55,246 bases of DNA from Alectoria sarmentosa (lineage: Eukaryota; Ascomycota; Lecanoromycetes; Lecanorales; Parmeliaceae). The notes under the pieces are model-generated. The model was not told the origin of the DNA, made no database searches, and saw only the letters and a list, made by a program, of their open reading frames with translations. Positions 36,501 to 47,400 of the stretch are shown in pieces. The position numbers and the translations under genes are program-made. Within the stretch, counting starts at the first letter, position 1. Every line of letters starts with the position of its first letter. Where the stretch lies: positions 1 to 55,246 of the forward strand of contig WOGZ01000228.1 in assembly GCA_009733775.1 (NCBI GenBank), written 5' to 3'.

Positions 36501-36870
36501 TTGAAATTATACTCGTAATATTAAAAAAATTTACAATTATAAAAACTCAATAAAAACGATCGAGGCGAAATTTATTTAAATAATTTCAACAAAGCACGAA
36601 AAGTGTTATTTTATTTCACACATTTAATGTAAAGTTCAAATCATCACATTAAATCCGCTTAAAATAATATTATTTGAAAACGCATAATAAACTTTACAAT
36701 TTTATATATTTACCTTTTTATTATATTATACGTGAAACGAAAAAAATAAAAAAGAATAAAATGTAAAAAGTTGATATTCGAGATTCAACCTTATGCAATG
36801 ATCTATTTGAAACGTACTCGCGTTTAAATCGAAAATGAAAAAATAAGATGAATTTTAACTCAAAAATCGT
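30536..36870. repeat. 6.3-kb AT-rich core, probable RIP-mutated repeat DNA
   Basis: Composed almost wholly of A and T, with no coding frame. The few C residues are often in CpG. Scattered poly-A tracts occur near 30877 and 35030. One less extreme patch at about 34930-34985 (ending in repeated GGGCTCTTTAA) interrupts it. Composition is like the 6.3-7.9 kb block, suggesting the same mutational process. I cannot identify the original sequence. Confidence 0.8.
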
Positions 36871-39067
36871 GAAATCTGAAGGTTTGATTGATGAAACCTT
36901 GTTTTAAGCATATTTACCATTTTCGTGTATAACTTTTGACCATGAAGAAAGCAAGCTTTCCAACCAAAAACAGATAGATCCCGTACCATAAACATTGTCC
37001 GCAGATAAAGTACTTGAGTTGTGATTCTTCTTTCTTCTTTCTTCTTTCTTCTTTCTTCTCATCCATCTTTTTGTGCCATTCTCCGTCCTTCTCACCATCA
37101 CGCCAAGCAAGACACATACAGAGTAACAGAATGGGCCAACTCACAACCGTAGCGTAAGTCTCACTTTGTAAAGCCTTGCTCTGACAGAAAGCTCATACGC
37201 TTGTACGCTTATTCTATCTAGTGCATGCAGCCTCAATCAATGGGCTCTTGATTTTGAGAACAAAACAGCGCGAATCATAGAGTCTATCAAAATTGCCAAA
37301 AAGCTTGGAGCCAAACTCCGTGTTGGCCCTGAGCTTGAGATCACAGGATATGCAAGTGCCTCTCAGACTCTTTCCCTCTTACCGCTCAGCTGCTCATGGT
37401 CCGTCATTCAGGATTGCTTGGATCATTTCCTCGAGAACGATACCTATCTCTTTGCTTGGGAGATGTTAGCCCGTATTCTCGATGAGTAGGCTTACGATGC
37501 CCCTTTGTTGACGCAAGCTCCTGATCTGTCGTAGCAAAGATTGTTATGGCTGCCTTCTTGACATTGGTGCTCCAATAATGCACAGGTAAGGTTCTGAATT
37601 GCCGTCATAGTAGTGCACATGCTGAAGATGGCAGAAATTTGAGACTGAACTGTCGGATCCTCGCCCTTGACGGGAAAATCCTCCTCATCCGTCCCAAGCT
37701 ATTCCTTTGCGAAGACGGAAATTACAGGTGACGTCTCTGTCTTTCTGGGACCGTTAAATTTGTGCTGAATCTTCAATGCTCAGAGAAATGCGCTACTTCC
37801 AACCTTGGCCGCAGGGTCGTAACGAAGACTTCATCCTCCCCCGCTTAATGCAAGGACGTCAAGGCAGTAATAAGGTGCCTATAGGGGACAGTGTATTGTC
37901 AATGGCTGATGTACGTTTGTCCTACTTTCATTGTGTTCTCGGGCAGTGAGCTTTCTGACGATCTTTTCGTCTTTGCTCTGTCCCATTTTTGATTGCTACA
38001 TGAGACCGGTAAGTTTTGTATGAGATCAGACTAACGTTTTCGCACACAGACTTGCATCGGTGCTGAGACATGCGAGGAGCTGTGAGTCATTCCCGGCGAT
38101 CTTCTACCAGATTCCAAGCGGAAAGATCACCACTGATTGTGTTCTCAATTCAGTTTTACGCCTGATGGACCTCATATACAAGTAGCATTTCTTTTCTCCA
38201 GCGAAACGCATTCAAATCGCACAGAATAAGAGCTTACAATGAAAAATCCTAGATGGGTTTGCAAGGCGTCGAGATATTCACAAATAGTGCTGCTTCTCAT
38301 CATGAACTCCGGAAGTTGGACCGAAGAATTGCACTCATCCTAGAGGCTACCAAAAAATCTGGTGGCATCTATGTTTATGCCAACTTGAAGGGTTGGTGAT
38401 CATTTCAATTGAGGCGGCATGACTGACGTCTTGAAGGTTGTGGTGGTGAACGGCTTTATTACGATGGTTGTAGCATGATTATCGCCAACGGAAGCATTAA
38501 AGCACAAGGATCCCAATTTTCCCGAAACGACGTCGAAGTCATTACGGCGACTGTGGACTTGGAAGAGGTCCGACGGTACCGGTGTAGCATAAGCCGTGGT
38601 ATGCAAGCTGTCAGGCCAGTAGAGCAATACCGAAGGATCGACGTGACTAGGTTTAGTACGTCACTTCAAGAGGACGATTGTTATAAAACCGACTTGACTC
38701 CTAATTGTCCGGCCAAAATCCTCACTCCAGAGGAAGAAATGGCAGGCCCTGCTTTATGGTTATGGGATTATCTACGGTGAGCTCCATTCCATCCGAATTG
38801 TTCGTTCTGGGATTCTTACTGATCATTGGCAGACGCTCTTCCTTAGCTGGTTTCCTTGTTCCTTTAAGGTATATTACAGAGGTTCAAACTTTGACTGGGC
38901 TGATCAAATTTAGTGGAGGAATTGACTCTGCGTGCACGAGCGTCATAACGTTTTTTATGTCTCGTCTCCTTATCGATGCAATTCGACAGGGCAATGCCCA
39001 AGTCATTAGCGATGTTCAGAGGATTGCAGGTGCTTACGAGAAGGATGGCTGTCTTTCAGAGAGTGCA

Positions 39068-39118
39068 CAAGCTCGAAGTCCCATATATAATGTATCACGT
39101 ATCATGACTTCGAGCTTG
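39068..39118. repeat. 13-bp inverted repeat (stem-loop) at the NAD synthetase breakpoint
   Basis: CAAGCTCGAAGTC (39068-39080) is exactly complementary to 39106-39118, with a 25-base AT-rich loop. Recognisable NAD synthetase sequence ends at its left edge. Confidence 0.85.
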
Positions 39119-39150
39119 CGAGGACAGCCCCTCCGGCAGGAACCCTCGGA

Positions 39151-39186
39151 GAGCCCCCGGAGGGAAAGGGGGGTTCCGGGGGTCTC
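39151..39186. repeat. GC-rich foldback near the right island end
   Basis: CCCCCGGA (39154-39161) pairs with TCCGGGGG (39175-39182), with a further GAG/CTC pair outside it. It sits in a GC-rich stretch unlike the rest of the island. Confidence 0.7.
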
Positions 39187-39237
39187 CCCCGAGCGTAAAA
39201 AAACAAAGTACTCTATAAGTCAATTGTAGAGATCTTC

Positions 39238-39276
39238 CAAGCTTTCCACTACTGGGAAGCCCACGCCCCCAGCACC
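39238..39276 (-). repeat. Right terminal inverted repeat
   Basis: Reverse-complement copy of 29964-30002 with one internal mismatch over 38 bases and one difference at the outermost base. Confidence 0.85.
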
Positions 39277-39840
39277 TATTTTTTAAAGAGAACCTTTTTA
39301 GATGATGAATTTTGATTTATGATTCTGTAGCAAATATAAAAGCGTAAAGAGTGAGACTCAAAATTAGAGAGAGAGAGAAACGGTGCATGGCTTTTGTTTA
39401 AACATCATCGCTTTGATCATTTTTTGGGTCGCCTGATGTTGATGCAGGTCGTGCGACTTGAGTGCGGCCTTGATGTGTGAAAGGTGAAAATTGTTGGGGT
39501 CTCATTTCTGCTCAGGTACAAGTACTCGTACCTCATTCGCTAGTTTCAAGCGGCCACGGCCGCCAAGACATGTACATAGTCCCTCGGTCCAGATTACGGT
39601 TGCTCTGTTGCTCATCATTTTGTACGGCATCAACCTTGAACGAGTCTGTTGACTGACACGCTCCTACGATAAGTATAACCTCTGCCTCAAACACTCGATC
39701 TGATCACTATTCAATCATCATCTTGCTCTATTCACTTCATTCTAAGATCATCACCGAAAGAGCCATCGCTGCCAGGTCCGCAGCAGTACTCAATCTAATC
39801 CACTACCGCACTGCCTACTGACTCTCAAGCACCCTTTACC
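39277..39840. other. Intergenic, promoter side of pilB
   Basis: No gene seen. CT-rich sequence just before 39841 is typical of a fungal 5' leader. Confidence 0.6.
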
Positions 39841-40955
39841 ATGTCAGTATTTGTCGCCCAAGTTCAAGCTGCGCTGCCGCCTACAGCTCCGCTTTCCCTT
39901 TGCTGACGCCGTCTTTACTTCTACCAGGAATCGATCTCTCTCCGTAAGATCCAAGAAGGACAATGCCTCTACCACTGGAAGTTCAGGAAGCGCCCCCAAG
40001 CACCGATTCACTATGGCCTCACTACGCGGTATCCAGCAGCCAGAGTTGAGTAAGAAGCTATTCAAGATTATAAAGAGCGAAAATCATGCCATCGGTGCTT
40101 ATGAATCGGCCAGCCGCGAACGCGTCTCCATCGCCTCTCAGCTGTCGGACTGGGGCGAGAGTACGGGAGATGACTCTGTCTCCGACATCTCAGACAAGCT
40201 AGGTGTTCTGCTGTCGGAGTTGGGCGAGCAAGAGGATGTGTTTGCGCAGAACCTGGAAGATTACCGCGGCATTTTGAAGCAGATCAGAAATACCGAGAGT
40301 TCTGTGCAGCCAAGTAGGAATCACAAGGCTAAGATCTCAGATGAGATAGCGAAGCTCAAATACAAGGAGCCAGAAAGTACCAAGATAGTCCAACTTGAGC
40401 AGGAGCTTGTCAGGGCCGAGGCACAGAATCTGGTTGCAGAAGCTCAGCTGACCAACATCGTAAGTCTCTCGCAGCTATGCCGCGAGGTTGACGTAGGCTA
40501 ACAGCCGTTGCCAGACCCGCCAGAAGCTGAAGGAGGCTTATGACCTACATTTTGCCGCCACCATCGAGCGTGCCGAGAAACAGATAATGCTTGCTCGCCA
40601 CGGTCGCCGCCTGCTGAACCTGCTCGATGATACCCCAGTTGTCCCCGGCGACACACGTCCGGCCTTTGAGCACGCCCACCAAGCTCGCCAAGTGTTGAAT
40701 GATGCCGAAGAGGATCTTCGTGAATGGGCTCCAAATCTTGAACCGATCCACAGCGCAGCTACTGAGATGGGTTCCAACCTTATGCCGGCACAGGCCGGCA
40801 CAGCAGCGACAAGTGTCAGCGGACAAGAAGAGGCATCGATGATTGGGGCAGGGGAGAGTACTCAAGGTCAGCTGGAAGCTCCAGCACCACCAGAGCACAG
40901 GGCTTTCGGTGGAAGCTCAACCGTCGCGCAGCTTGAAGGGGCGTCTAGCTACTAG
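39841..40955 (+). CDS. pilB: Eisosome core component, Pil1/Lsp1 (BAR) family, PilB-like, 324 aa
   Basis: BAR-domain protein that coats furrow-like plasma-membrane domains (eisosomes). Exons: 39841-39842, 39928-40459 and 40515-40955, giving 325 codons with stop. The N-terminus MNRSLSVRS only forms if an 85-nt intron (GTCAGT to CTACCAG, with a GCTGAC branch site) splits the start codon as AT|G. Using the ATG at 39841 unspliced, or a donor 4 bases later, loses the frame. The BAR core is clear: MASLRGIQQPELSKKLFKII, QLSDWGESTGDDSVSDISDK, LGVLLSELGEQEDVF, SSVQPSRNHKAKISDEIAKL and LEQELVRAEAQNLVAEAQL, then KLKEAYDLHF after intron 2. The C-terminus is a low-complexity tail. If the first exon is not used, translation would begin at the ATG of MASLRG near 40013. 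Confidence 0.9.
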
Positions 40956-41720
40956 CCGTGATAGCACTCTGCTCCGCTCCTGGGTGCATCGGCCATCATG
41001 CGAGATATGGGTACGGGATGCCATGGCGTTCAAGCGCGATAGCCCAATGGGCACGGTAGTTGTCTATTGTTGTAACGACGTCTTACCTTGCGGTCCTTTC
41101 TTGATACCACACTATTCGTTTGCTACCTTGCGTTGACAATGGTCTCGTTGTGAACGAGAACCTTGTCTACTGGGAATCCTGTCATGCGTTGTATCGCCTG
41201 CTTCTTTCTCAACCCCGCCGTTTTCGCATCAGCGAGAATGCAGCTTTTGATTCTCAAGTCAACACATGTGCAATCCCGAGGCAATAGCTCTTGAGAAAGC
41301 TTGGTGAAGCAGAAGTCAATCATCTAATGTCACCCATCCAGCATTGAATTGCATTGAATTGATTGCCTCTATTGCCTCGTCTCTTCCTTCCTTCCTTCCA
41401 CCCATACCAACTCCGTTGCGCGTCTGTCACTGGATTAATCTCAATGGTGTCACTTTGACAACATCAGCACTGTGCCGAGGCAGACACATATTGCAAGATT
41501 TCGTATCATTTACAGCGCGTCACAGCCCAGTGACTTCACACCAATTACAGGAAATGTCTCATATATCCATATCTGTTTTAAGTCCAAGAATCTAATCCAA
41601 TGTATGTCTCGACAAGGGTGTGAACCAGACCCAGACCCGGCTCCAAAGCCTAGAGGCTTCCCAGGGTATGCAGCCTACGTTTCGTAGTACATCATCTATT
41701 CTCCCCATCTCCCCCATTCT
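40956..41720. other. Intergenic between convergent pilB and transporter genes
   Basis: No gene seen; only short chance frames. Confidence 0.65.
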
Positions 41721-43489
41721 TCAACGTTTGATCCTTTGTACACATGCAATGACCACGAGAATAAAGAGAATGATCTGCAGCAGCGTTTCAGTCTCCGTTC
41801 GGCACCAAGGAACATTGATCGACTCACTGCGGACACTGAAAAGCATACCCCGCTCGATTTAGCATGGCCGATGGAAAACAGCTTGCCCATCATTGGGCCG
41901 CCAATGAGCTTTGCAAGGATTTCTACCACGGCGACCGAAGTGAACAGTCTGGCATGGTATGCGTGATCTATGAGGGAAGTAGCAAGGCCCTGCAGGGCAG
42001 GCTCTTCGCCTTCACTCATGCCGCATATGAAGAGCGCTGATGATGTCGTCAGCCATCCATAGCAGTATCTCCAAAGGTCTGACTTCACCTACCCAGTAGC
42101 AGCATCCAGCTGTGGTATGATAGCTGCAACACTATGAAGCCCGTCACTGCCACCAGCAATGACACTCGGATGACGTTGAGATCGAGCATTTGGGCATGAA
42201 GTCCCCTCCGATTCAATACAGAGGACAACAGCGGTAGAACCGCCACTGTTGCCAAAGACGATCCCCCAGCCTGGGAAAACCGCAACCAAGTGGTCTGACT
42301 CAGTCCCCATTGGAAATTGTAAGAAGCATATTGGTATACAAAAGCTTTGCTGATCATGGCAAGCGGCTTGAAAAAGAACAGTAGGTAGCAAAATGGGAGT
42401 CCTGGCATTTGTATTAGGACGATGATGTCCCTCCACCATTCCTTGTTCTTAGGACTTGGAGCGGGCAGCCGATCGTGGATTCCTCGGGGAAGCTGCTCTG
42501 GAGGAGTTGTCGTCCCGTCGCCGAAATCGGTGCCGGTGAGAGTATCAGCGGCGCCAAGAAGAGGGCTCTTGGGGGAAGACGAGTGATGCCTCAGCGACTC
42601 GGGCATAAAGATGATTATCAGCAAACCTAGAGTCAATGCTCCAATGGCGACGGCAAAGGGCAGCCATATTCTTATGAGCATCAATAGACCAGACAACGGT
42701 GGGGCTAATAATGTTGTTAGATGAGGGATGCCTGCAAGGAGATACATATATCTCGTCCTGAGCAACGTCAGCCATTGTCTTGACTGATGCTGGCGCAATA
42801 CCACCTGTGCGATTTATCAACAGTGTCGGCAATGATAGTGAAGTTCATCCCCTTGGCCACTCGTTGAGAGCCACCCACGCAGAGGAAGATTGAAGACAGC
42901 CATACGAGCTTGACCGGCAAGTTCGTATCAGCATAGCAGATGAATAGAATCCATAAAAGGCTGCATAAAGTCCCTGCACAACAGAGCGCAAGTACAAGCC
43001 GTCTACCAAATCTGCCGAGCCCAAATAAGCAGTCAATATGTGATTCTGAGCATGAACGTTATACCTGTCTGCGATTGATCCATAATACAAAGCTGTCAAA
43101 AGCCCCGGCAACGCATCAAAAGTAAACTTGAGGCCTGTGAGGCTGGCCAATTGATTCTGGATGGCAGGAATTTTGCACAGTCTCTCGTCGACATCTGGCG
43201 CAGTCACCCGCGGGTGGATGGATTGGTCGGAGTAGTATCGGTTGCAAATGGCCTGTTCGAATAATTTGATGGTTGGGACTTCAACCACATGCTTGGCGAA
43301 ATAGGTGCAAAACTGCAAGCCAAAGGTACAGATGAGAATAGGATTCTCGACCACGAAAGTCCTTATGGCAAGAATTCCACGTACGGGCCATTGCCAGACT
43401 GTGTCGCGACCGGGAGACTTAGCCTGGGCCCGGATTGGTGGCAAGAGAGGCTGGCGCTCATTGTTGGAAGAAAGATGATTCATGCCCAT
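41721..43489 (-). CDS. Major facilitator superfamily transporter, 512 aa
   Basis: Membrane transporter of unknown substrate with about 12 predicted helices, resembling the fungal proton-coupled-folate/SLC46-like MFS group. Exons (minus strand): 43489-43065, 43011-42805, 42757-42093, 42036-41849 and 41774-41721, giving 513 codons with stop. The N-terminus carries an acidic/polar head (NNERQPLLPP). The hallmark loop between helices 2 and 3 is GSIADRFGRRLVLAL, completed by splicing intron 1. Conserved SQRVAKGMNFTIIADTV and PPLSGLLM follow, then a polar central loop and the second helix bundle. The last exon gives a final helix IILFILVVIACVQRIKR. This 74-nt last intron is the least certain part; without it the frame runs into a hydrophilic tail. 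It does not look linked to the metabolite cluster, from which it is separated by the island and pilB. Confidence 0.82.
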
Positions 43490-44488
43490 GAATGACAGCA
43501 GTACGAGTATGAAGAGTATGAAGAGGAAGACGCTCCCATCTCTGGACTTGGACCATGTACGGAAACGTATCTCTAGAGATGTACAGAGATGGAATAGAGA
43601 TTTTTGTTGTTGGATCAGGCAGGCGTCGTGGATGGATGAGAGAAGAGTGAGGCAGTACAGGTTGCAACAATGTAATCAATCATGCGTAGATGCAAAAACT
43701 CTGACATGTATGAAGAATGAATGAATGAATGAATGAATGGTATTATTGACGTTGTTTTATTGACACCACAGCTAGCGAAGAATGATACAATGTTAAAGTA
43801 CCGTCTACAGACTTTCTTCTCCGCGTCATCGAGTCTAGATTACGAGTAAAGGTAAAGTTTCTGGGGTCTCATAAGGCTTAGCGCATTTTCTCGGCAATCT
43901 CGGCAAATCCACCTCCATTCCCGAGTTTCTTCCCTCTCTCTCTCCTTCTTCTCCTTCTTCTCCTTCTTCTCCTTCTTCTCAGTTTTCACCAAAATCATCG
44001 GAGAGAAAAAGCGCCCTTTGAGTCTCAGGACATGTTGCGGAAATACAGCTCCTCCGACACTCAAAACTCGTCTTGAAGTGTCAACACTGACTCCGAAATG
44101 GTCATGATGGCTTGTTGCGTCTGGTATTGCTGCTGAATCTGTACAGGTAGCGTCGTGTCCGATGAGTCCAGGGAATTGTAGGCAATAGGAGAGCTTCTCT
44201 TGGCGAAGCATATTCCAAAACCGTTTCTATATTTGCATGCTTTGCTGCAGTCGCTGTGCCCTGGCTGCAAGCTCCGAGATAGATACTAGAAATATCAATA
44301 TTCACAAAGATCGATTCCACAGCATTCTTCATATCAAGTCATGCCCCCTTTTCCACAAACGCCACGCCAGAATCGAAGCCTTGCCCAATCGACCTTCCAT
44401 GTTTCCCAAGCCGGCATGACTACTGTATTGAACAGAAAGTTCCACAAAAGCCACCCGTACACTACCATTGCTAATCCCAATAGCCTCG
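43490..44488. other. Intergenic between transporter and adenylate cyclase
   Basis: No gene seen. Contains GAAT repeats (about 43717-43738) and CTTCTC repeats (about 43945-43980) that make spurious EKKEKKEKK-type frames. Confidence 0.65.
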
Positions 44489-47400
44489 TCAATCTGGCTG
44501 TACATGAGACTTCTTCTCCTTCAACGCCTTGAACTCCGCCAATTGCGCAGCAATGTGTCCCAGTACGTCGTCCATCGGACAGGCATGCTCTAGCAAATTA
44601 TGAGTACTAAACGGCGTCACCATATTCCTTACTGCAAGCGTAGATACACATGTCTATGGAGAAGTCAGCATGAAGGATCCGTCTGTCAGACACCATGTTA
44701 CCTGCCTCAATCCTTGTAACTTGATGTTCTAGATAGCTAACCAAGAATCGATCCGTCACCTCACCTCCTCTATTCTTCATCCTCTCGAGCACACTCTTTT
44801 CCGGTTGCTTTAGGCTCGTAGCTCCCGGGCTTTCGAGCGCACTACACAGCATTTCCAGTCTCAGACTGATGTTCCACAGCCCCCAGATGTATTCGGTGTC
44901 GAAATCCAGCACGCTTCCAGGTTGCAAGCTAGCAGGTTCGTTCGAAGCTGCGGCTGCTTCGGCATCACTGCGCTGTTGTTGTGCAATGAGACGACCGGCA
45001 AGCGAGTGCGGGTACATCAAATAGATCAATTCGGGATTCTCGAGCCCTTTCAGTTTTTGGGTGCCGAGGTCTTTCACTTCGAAACCCTGGGAACTAAGTG
45101 CCCTCAACTCTCTGCGTATCGATTGGCCCAGTGGATCTTCATTTAGCGAGTCATCGGAGCCAGTGGACCCAGACCGCTCTGGGTCAGCAAACGCTTCAAG
45201 AGAACGTTGAATCTCGGCTATGTAATCCTGCGACACGTAGATCTGGCCGCCGTCTGCTGCGCCAGATATTCGAGCCGCTCGGTTGACCATAGGCCCAAAG
45301 TAATCCATACGCCGAGTGACAGGATCGGGTTCGCATACCGGTTCGCCCCAATGGATTCCCATACGGACTGATAGACCACGATAGATGACATTTTCGTCCC
45401 CGTCCAGCACCTCTGCGCAATGTGGAGTATTCAGGACTTCAGGGGGCCAATCCACTTCAAGTAGGTGCTGTTGAACGACAAAAGACCACAGCAAAGCCCC
45501 TGTTGCCGTGGGGAACGATACCATGAATGCGTCACCTTCAGTCTTGACTTCATATCCTCCGATGACCCTCAATTGTCGTCTCATGACTTCGTTGTGAGAC
45601 TTGATGGCCGATCTCATAGCGACCGGATAGTTCTCCCACAAAGTAGTCGAATTCTTGATATCCGTGAAGACCATGCTAAGATTACCCGTTGGTGCCTCGA
45701 CTTCAGGATCGAGTCGTTGGAGTGTCGAATCATCAGGTCTGTCTCTACCCTTTTTGCCACGTTTCGTAGCGATGAACTGGTCATCTTGTGATTGGGATGG
45801 GCCCATCGAGAGGCTTTGACCCCGGTAGCGATTGCGCTCTCGTTTTTTCAAATCACTAACGCTAATGATCTGAACCATAATCTTGCCATTTGTCCCGAAG
45901 GCCATGGCTAGATCACGAAGCTTCTGGGCCGCCCGCATAAGGTCCACTCGTTCCGAGCGCGCAACGTCAACAACCATTTCAAGACTCATGACGTCCCAGA
46001 GCTCTTTAGATGCAATCAATATCATCTCGTCAGACTCCTTTAGGGAAAGGTGGGTGACGTTCGGAGCAGCCATGACAGCGGGCATCATCTGGATGTAGCC
46101 AAATGCACGCGAGACGTCTAGTACATCATTGAGCTTGCCGTGTCTTGACACATATCCTCCTGCGTCTCGAATACGCTCCCGCTCTCGTCGATCAGCTGGC
46201 TCATGCTTACGTGTTAAGATCTTATGGCCCCCGTCATTTTGCACAAGAATCGCTTGCGCATCTCCAACGTTCGCAACATATAGCTCCATGTTGTCAAGAA
46301 ATAAGACTGTGGCCACACCACCAGAGGTAAGGTCATCTGCGCTCAAGGTATGCGCTGCAGTAGATCCTCGATGCGACTTTTGAGGCAATCGATGTTCCTT
46401 CTCGTCGAGAGTCTGGCTGGCCGTTGTTGCCAGATCTTTATTGAGGGCGAGGAAAGCTCTTCGGAGGCCGTCGGCTGGAGTCTCGTCCTTTGAGAGCCTG
46501 CTCAATTCTTCTATGAAATGAAATTGAAAGTTCTCTTGCAAGTACTTTGCAAGCCTTGAGCCACCGCTTGACAGTGCTTGCCCATCAAACATTCCTAGAA
46601 GTGTCTCGGTCTCGTGACCCCTGAACTTCGGAACCACCATATCGATCGTGGATAGATGTTCGTATCTTCCCAGGCTATCTGCCATGCCGTATGCCATTGA
46701 TCCAGCCAACGACCCGGATGTCCGGACTCTACGATCTTCTGTCTGATCGGGTACCGAGGGGATTGTAAGCGTCACGTCCATCAGGCCAAGAACTCGGAGG
46801 TGGTGGAGGGTTGTGAAGTTTGTAAGATCAGCAGCTTCTCTTCCTCCATTTGCCGTGAAAGATCGACTGGGTTTAATTTCAAGACGTTTGTTGCCAGAGA
46901 AATTGAGATATTTGAGATTCTTGTTCCAATTCCAATTCCAATCATACGGCCAATTAGAGACGTTGTACTTGAGGGCATTACTTCCGACATCCAGAACTGC
47001 GAGCTTCCGGACCTTGCCAAGTTCGGCTGGAAGGACTTGAAATTTGTTTCCGTTGATGTGCAAGACCTTCAAGGAGGACACTTCCTCAAGATCATCCGAT
47101 GGAAGAGATGACAGCTCATTGCCAGATAGATAAAGCTCGTTGAGATTCTGCCATCGTCGTAAGGATCGCGGAGGAATATCATATAACTCATTGTACGAAA
47201 GATTCAGGGTCCGAAGTTCAGGAAGCATGGTGATCTCGTCAAATACATCCTCTGTCAGTCTGTTGTCTGCCAAGAACAGATACCGAAGGGATCCAGCAAA
47301 CGTGTTATTGGATCGCTGTTGTAGGTTGGAGTCTTTTCGGTGAGTTGGGGTTGTAGTACCGTTTGTCTGTGTTCGCGACACCACTGATGCTTTCCTGCCT

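Larger units (their letters stand above)
37131..39229 (+). pseudogene. QNS1: Glutamine-dependent NAD+ synthetase, truncated after the start of the synthetase domain
   Basis: Full-length enzymes (about 700 aa) take ammonia from glutamine in an N-terminal nitrilase-fold domain and use it to amidate deamido-NAD. Exons: 37131-37153, 37222-37351, 37412-37485, 37535-37585, 37635-37727, 37784-37910, 38050-38081, 38154-38181, 38253-38391, 38437-38776, 38833-38868 and 38914-39229. This gives 463 codons with stop and no internal stop. The glutaminase triad is intact: Glu45 (RVGPELE), Lys114 (LLIRPKLFL) and Cys174 (CIGAETCEEL). LYYDGCSMI and HHELRKLDRR also match. The synthetase domain starts normally (FLVPLSGGIDSA, its ATP loop), but family sequence stops near 39067 and about 50 unrelated residues follow. 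Intron 2 is GC-AG. Such a protein could hydrolyse glutamine at most, not make NAD. A full copy should exist elsewhere in the genome. Confidence 0.88.
29964..39276. mobile_element. 9.3-kb island bounded by terminal inverted repeats
   Basis: A 38-bp inverted repeat (29965-30002 and 39238-39275, 37 of 38 matching) encloses 9.3 kb. TA lies one base outside each copy (29962-29963 and 39277-39278), which would fit a TA target duplication as in Tc1/mariner-type elements, although the outermost base differs between the ends (T versus C on the plus strand). Contents: a tRNA-like stretch and small foldbacks, a poly-T tract inside an inverted repeat, a 6.3-kb AT-rich core and a truncated NAD+ synthetase gene. 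No transposase can be read; if one existed it is destroyed in the core. An alternative is two unrelated copies of a short repeat that happen to lie in opposite orientation. Confidence 0.55.

Noticed and set aside
30536..36870. Mitochondrial DNA insertion or centromere as explanation of the AT-rich core
   Set aside because: No mitochondrial coding or RNA sequence is readable, and the block is short, bounded by inverted repeats and compositionally like the smaller 6.3-7.9 kb block.
43840..44211. 123-codon minus-strand frame with EKKEKKEKK
   Set aside because: Produced by the CTTCTC simple repeat in the intergenic region.
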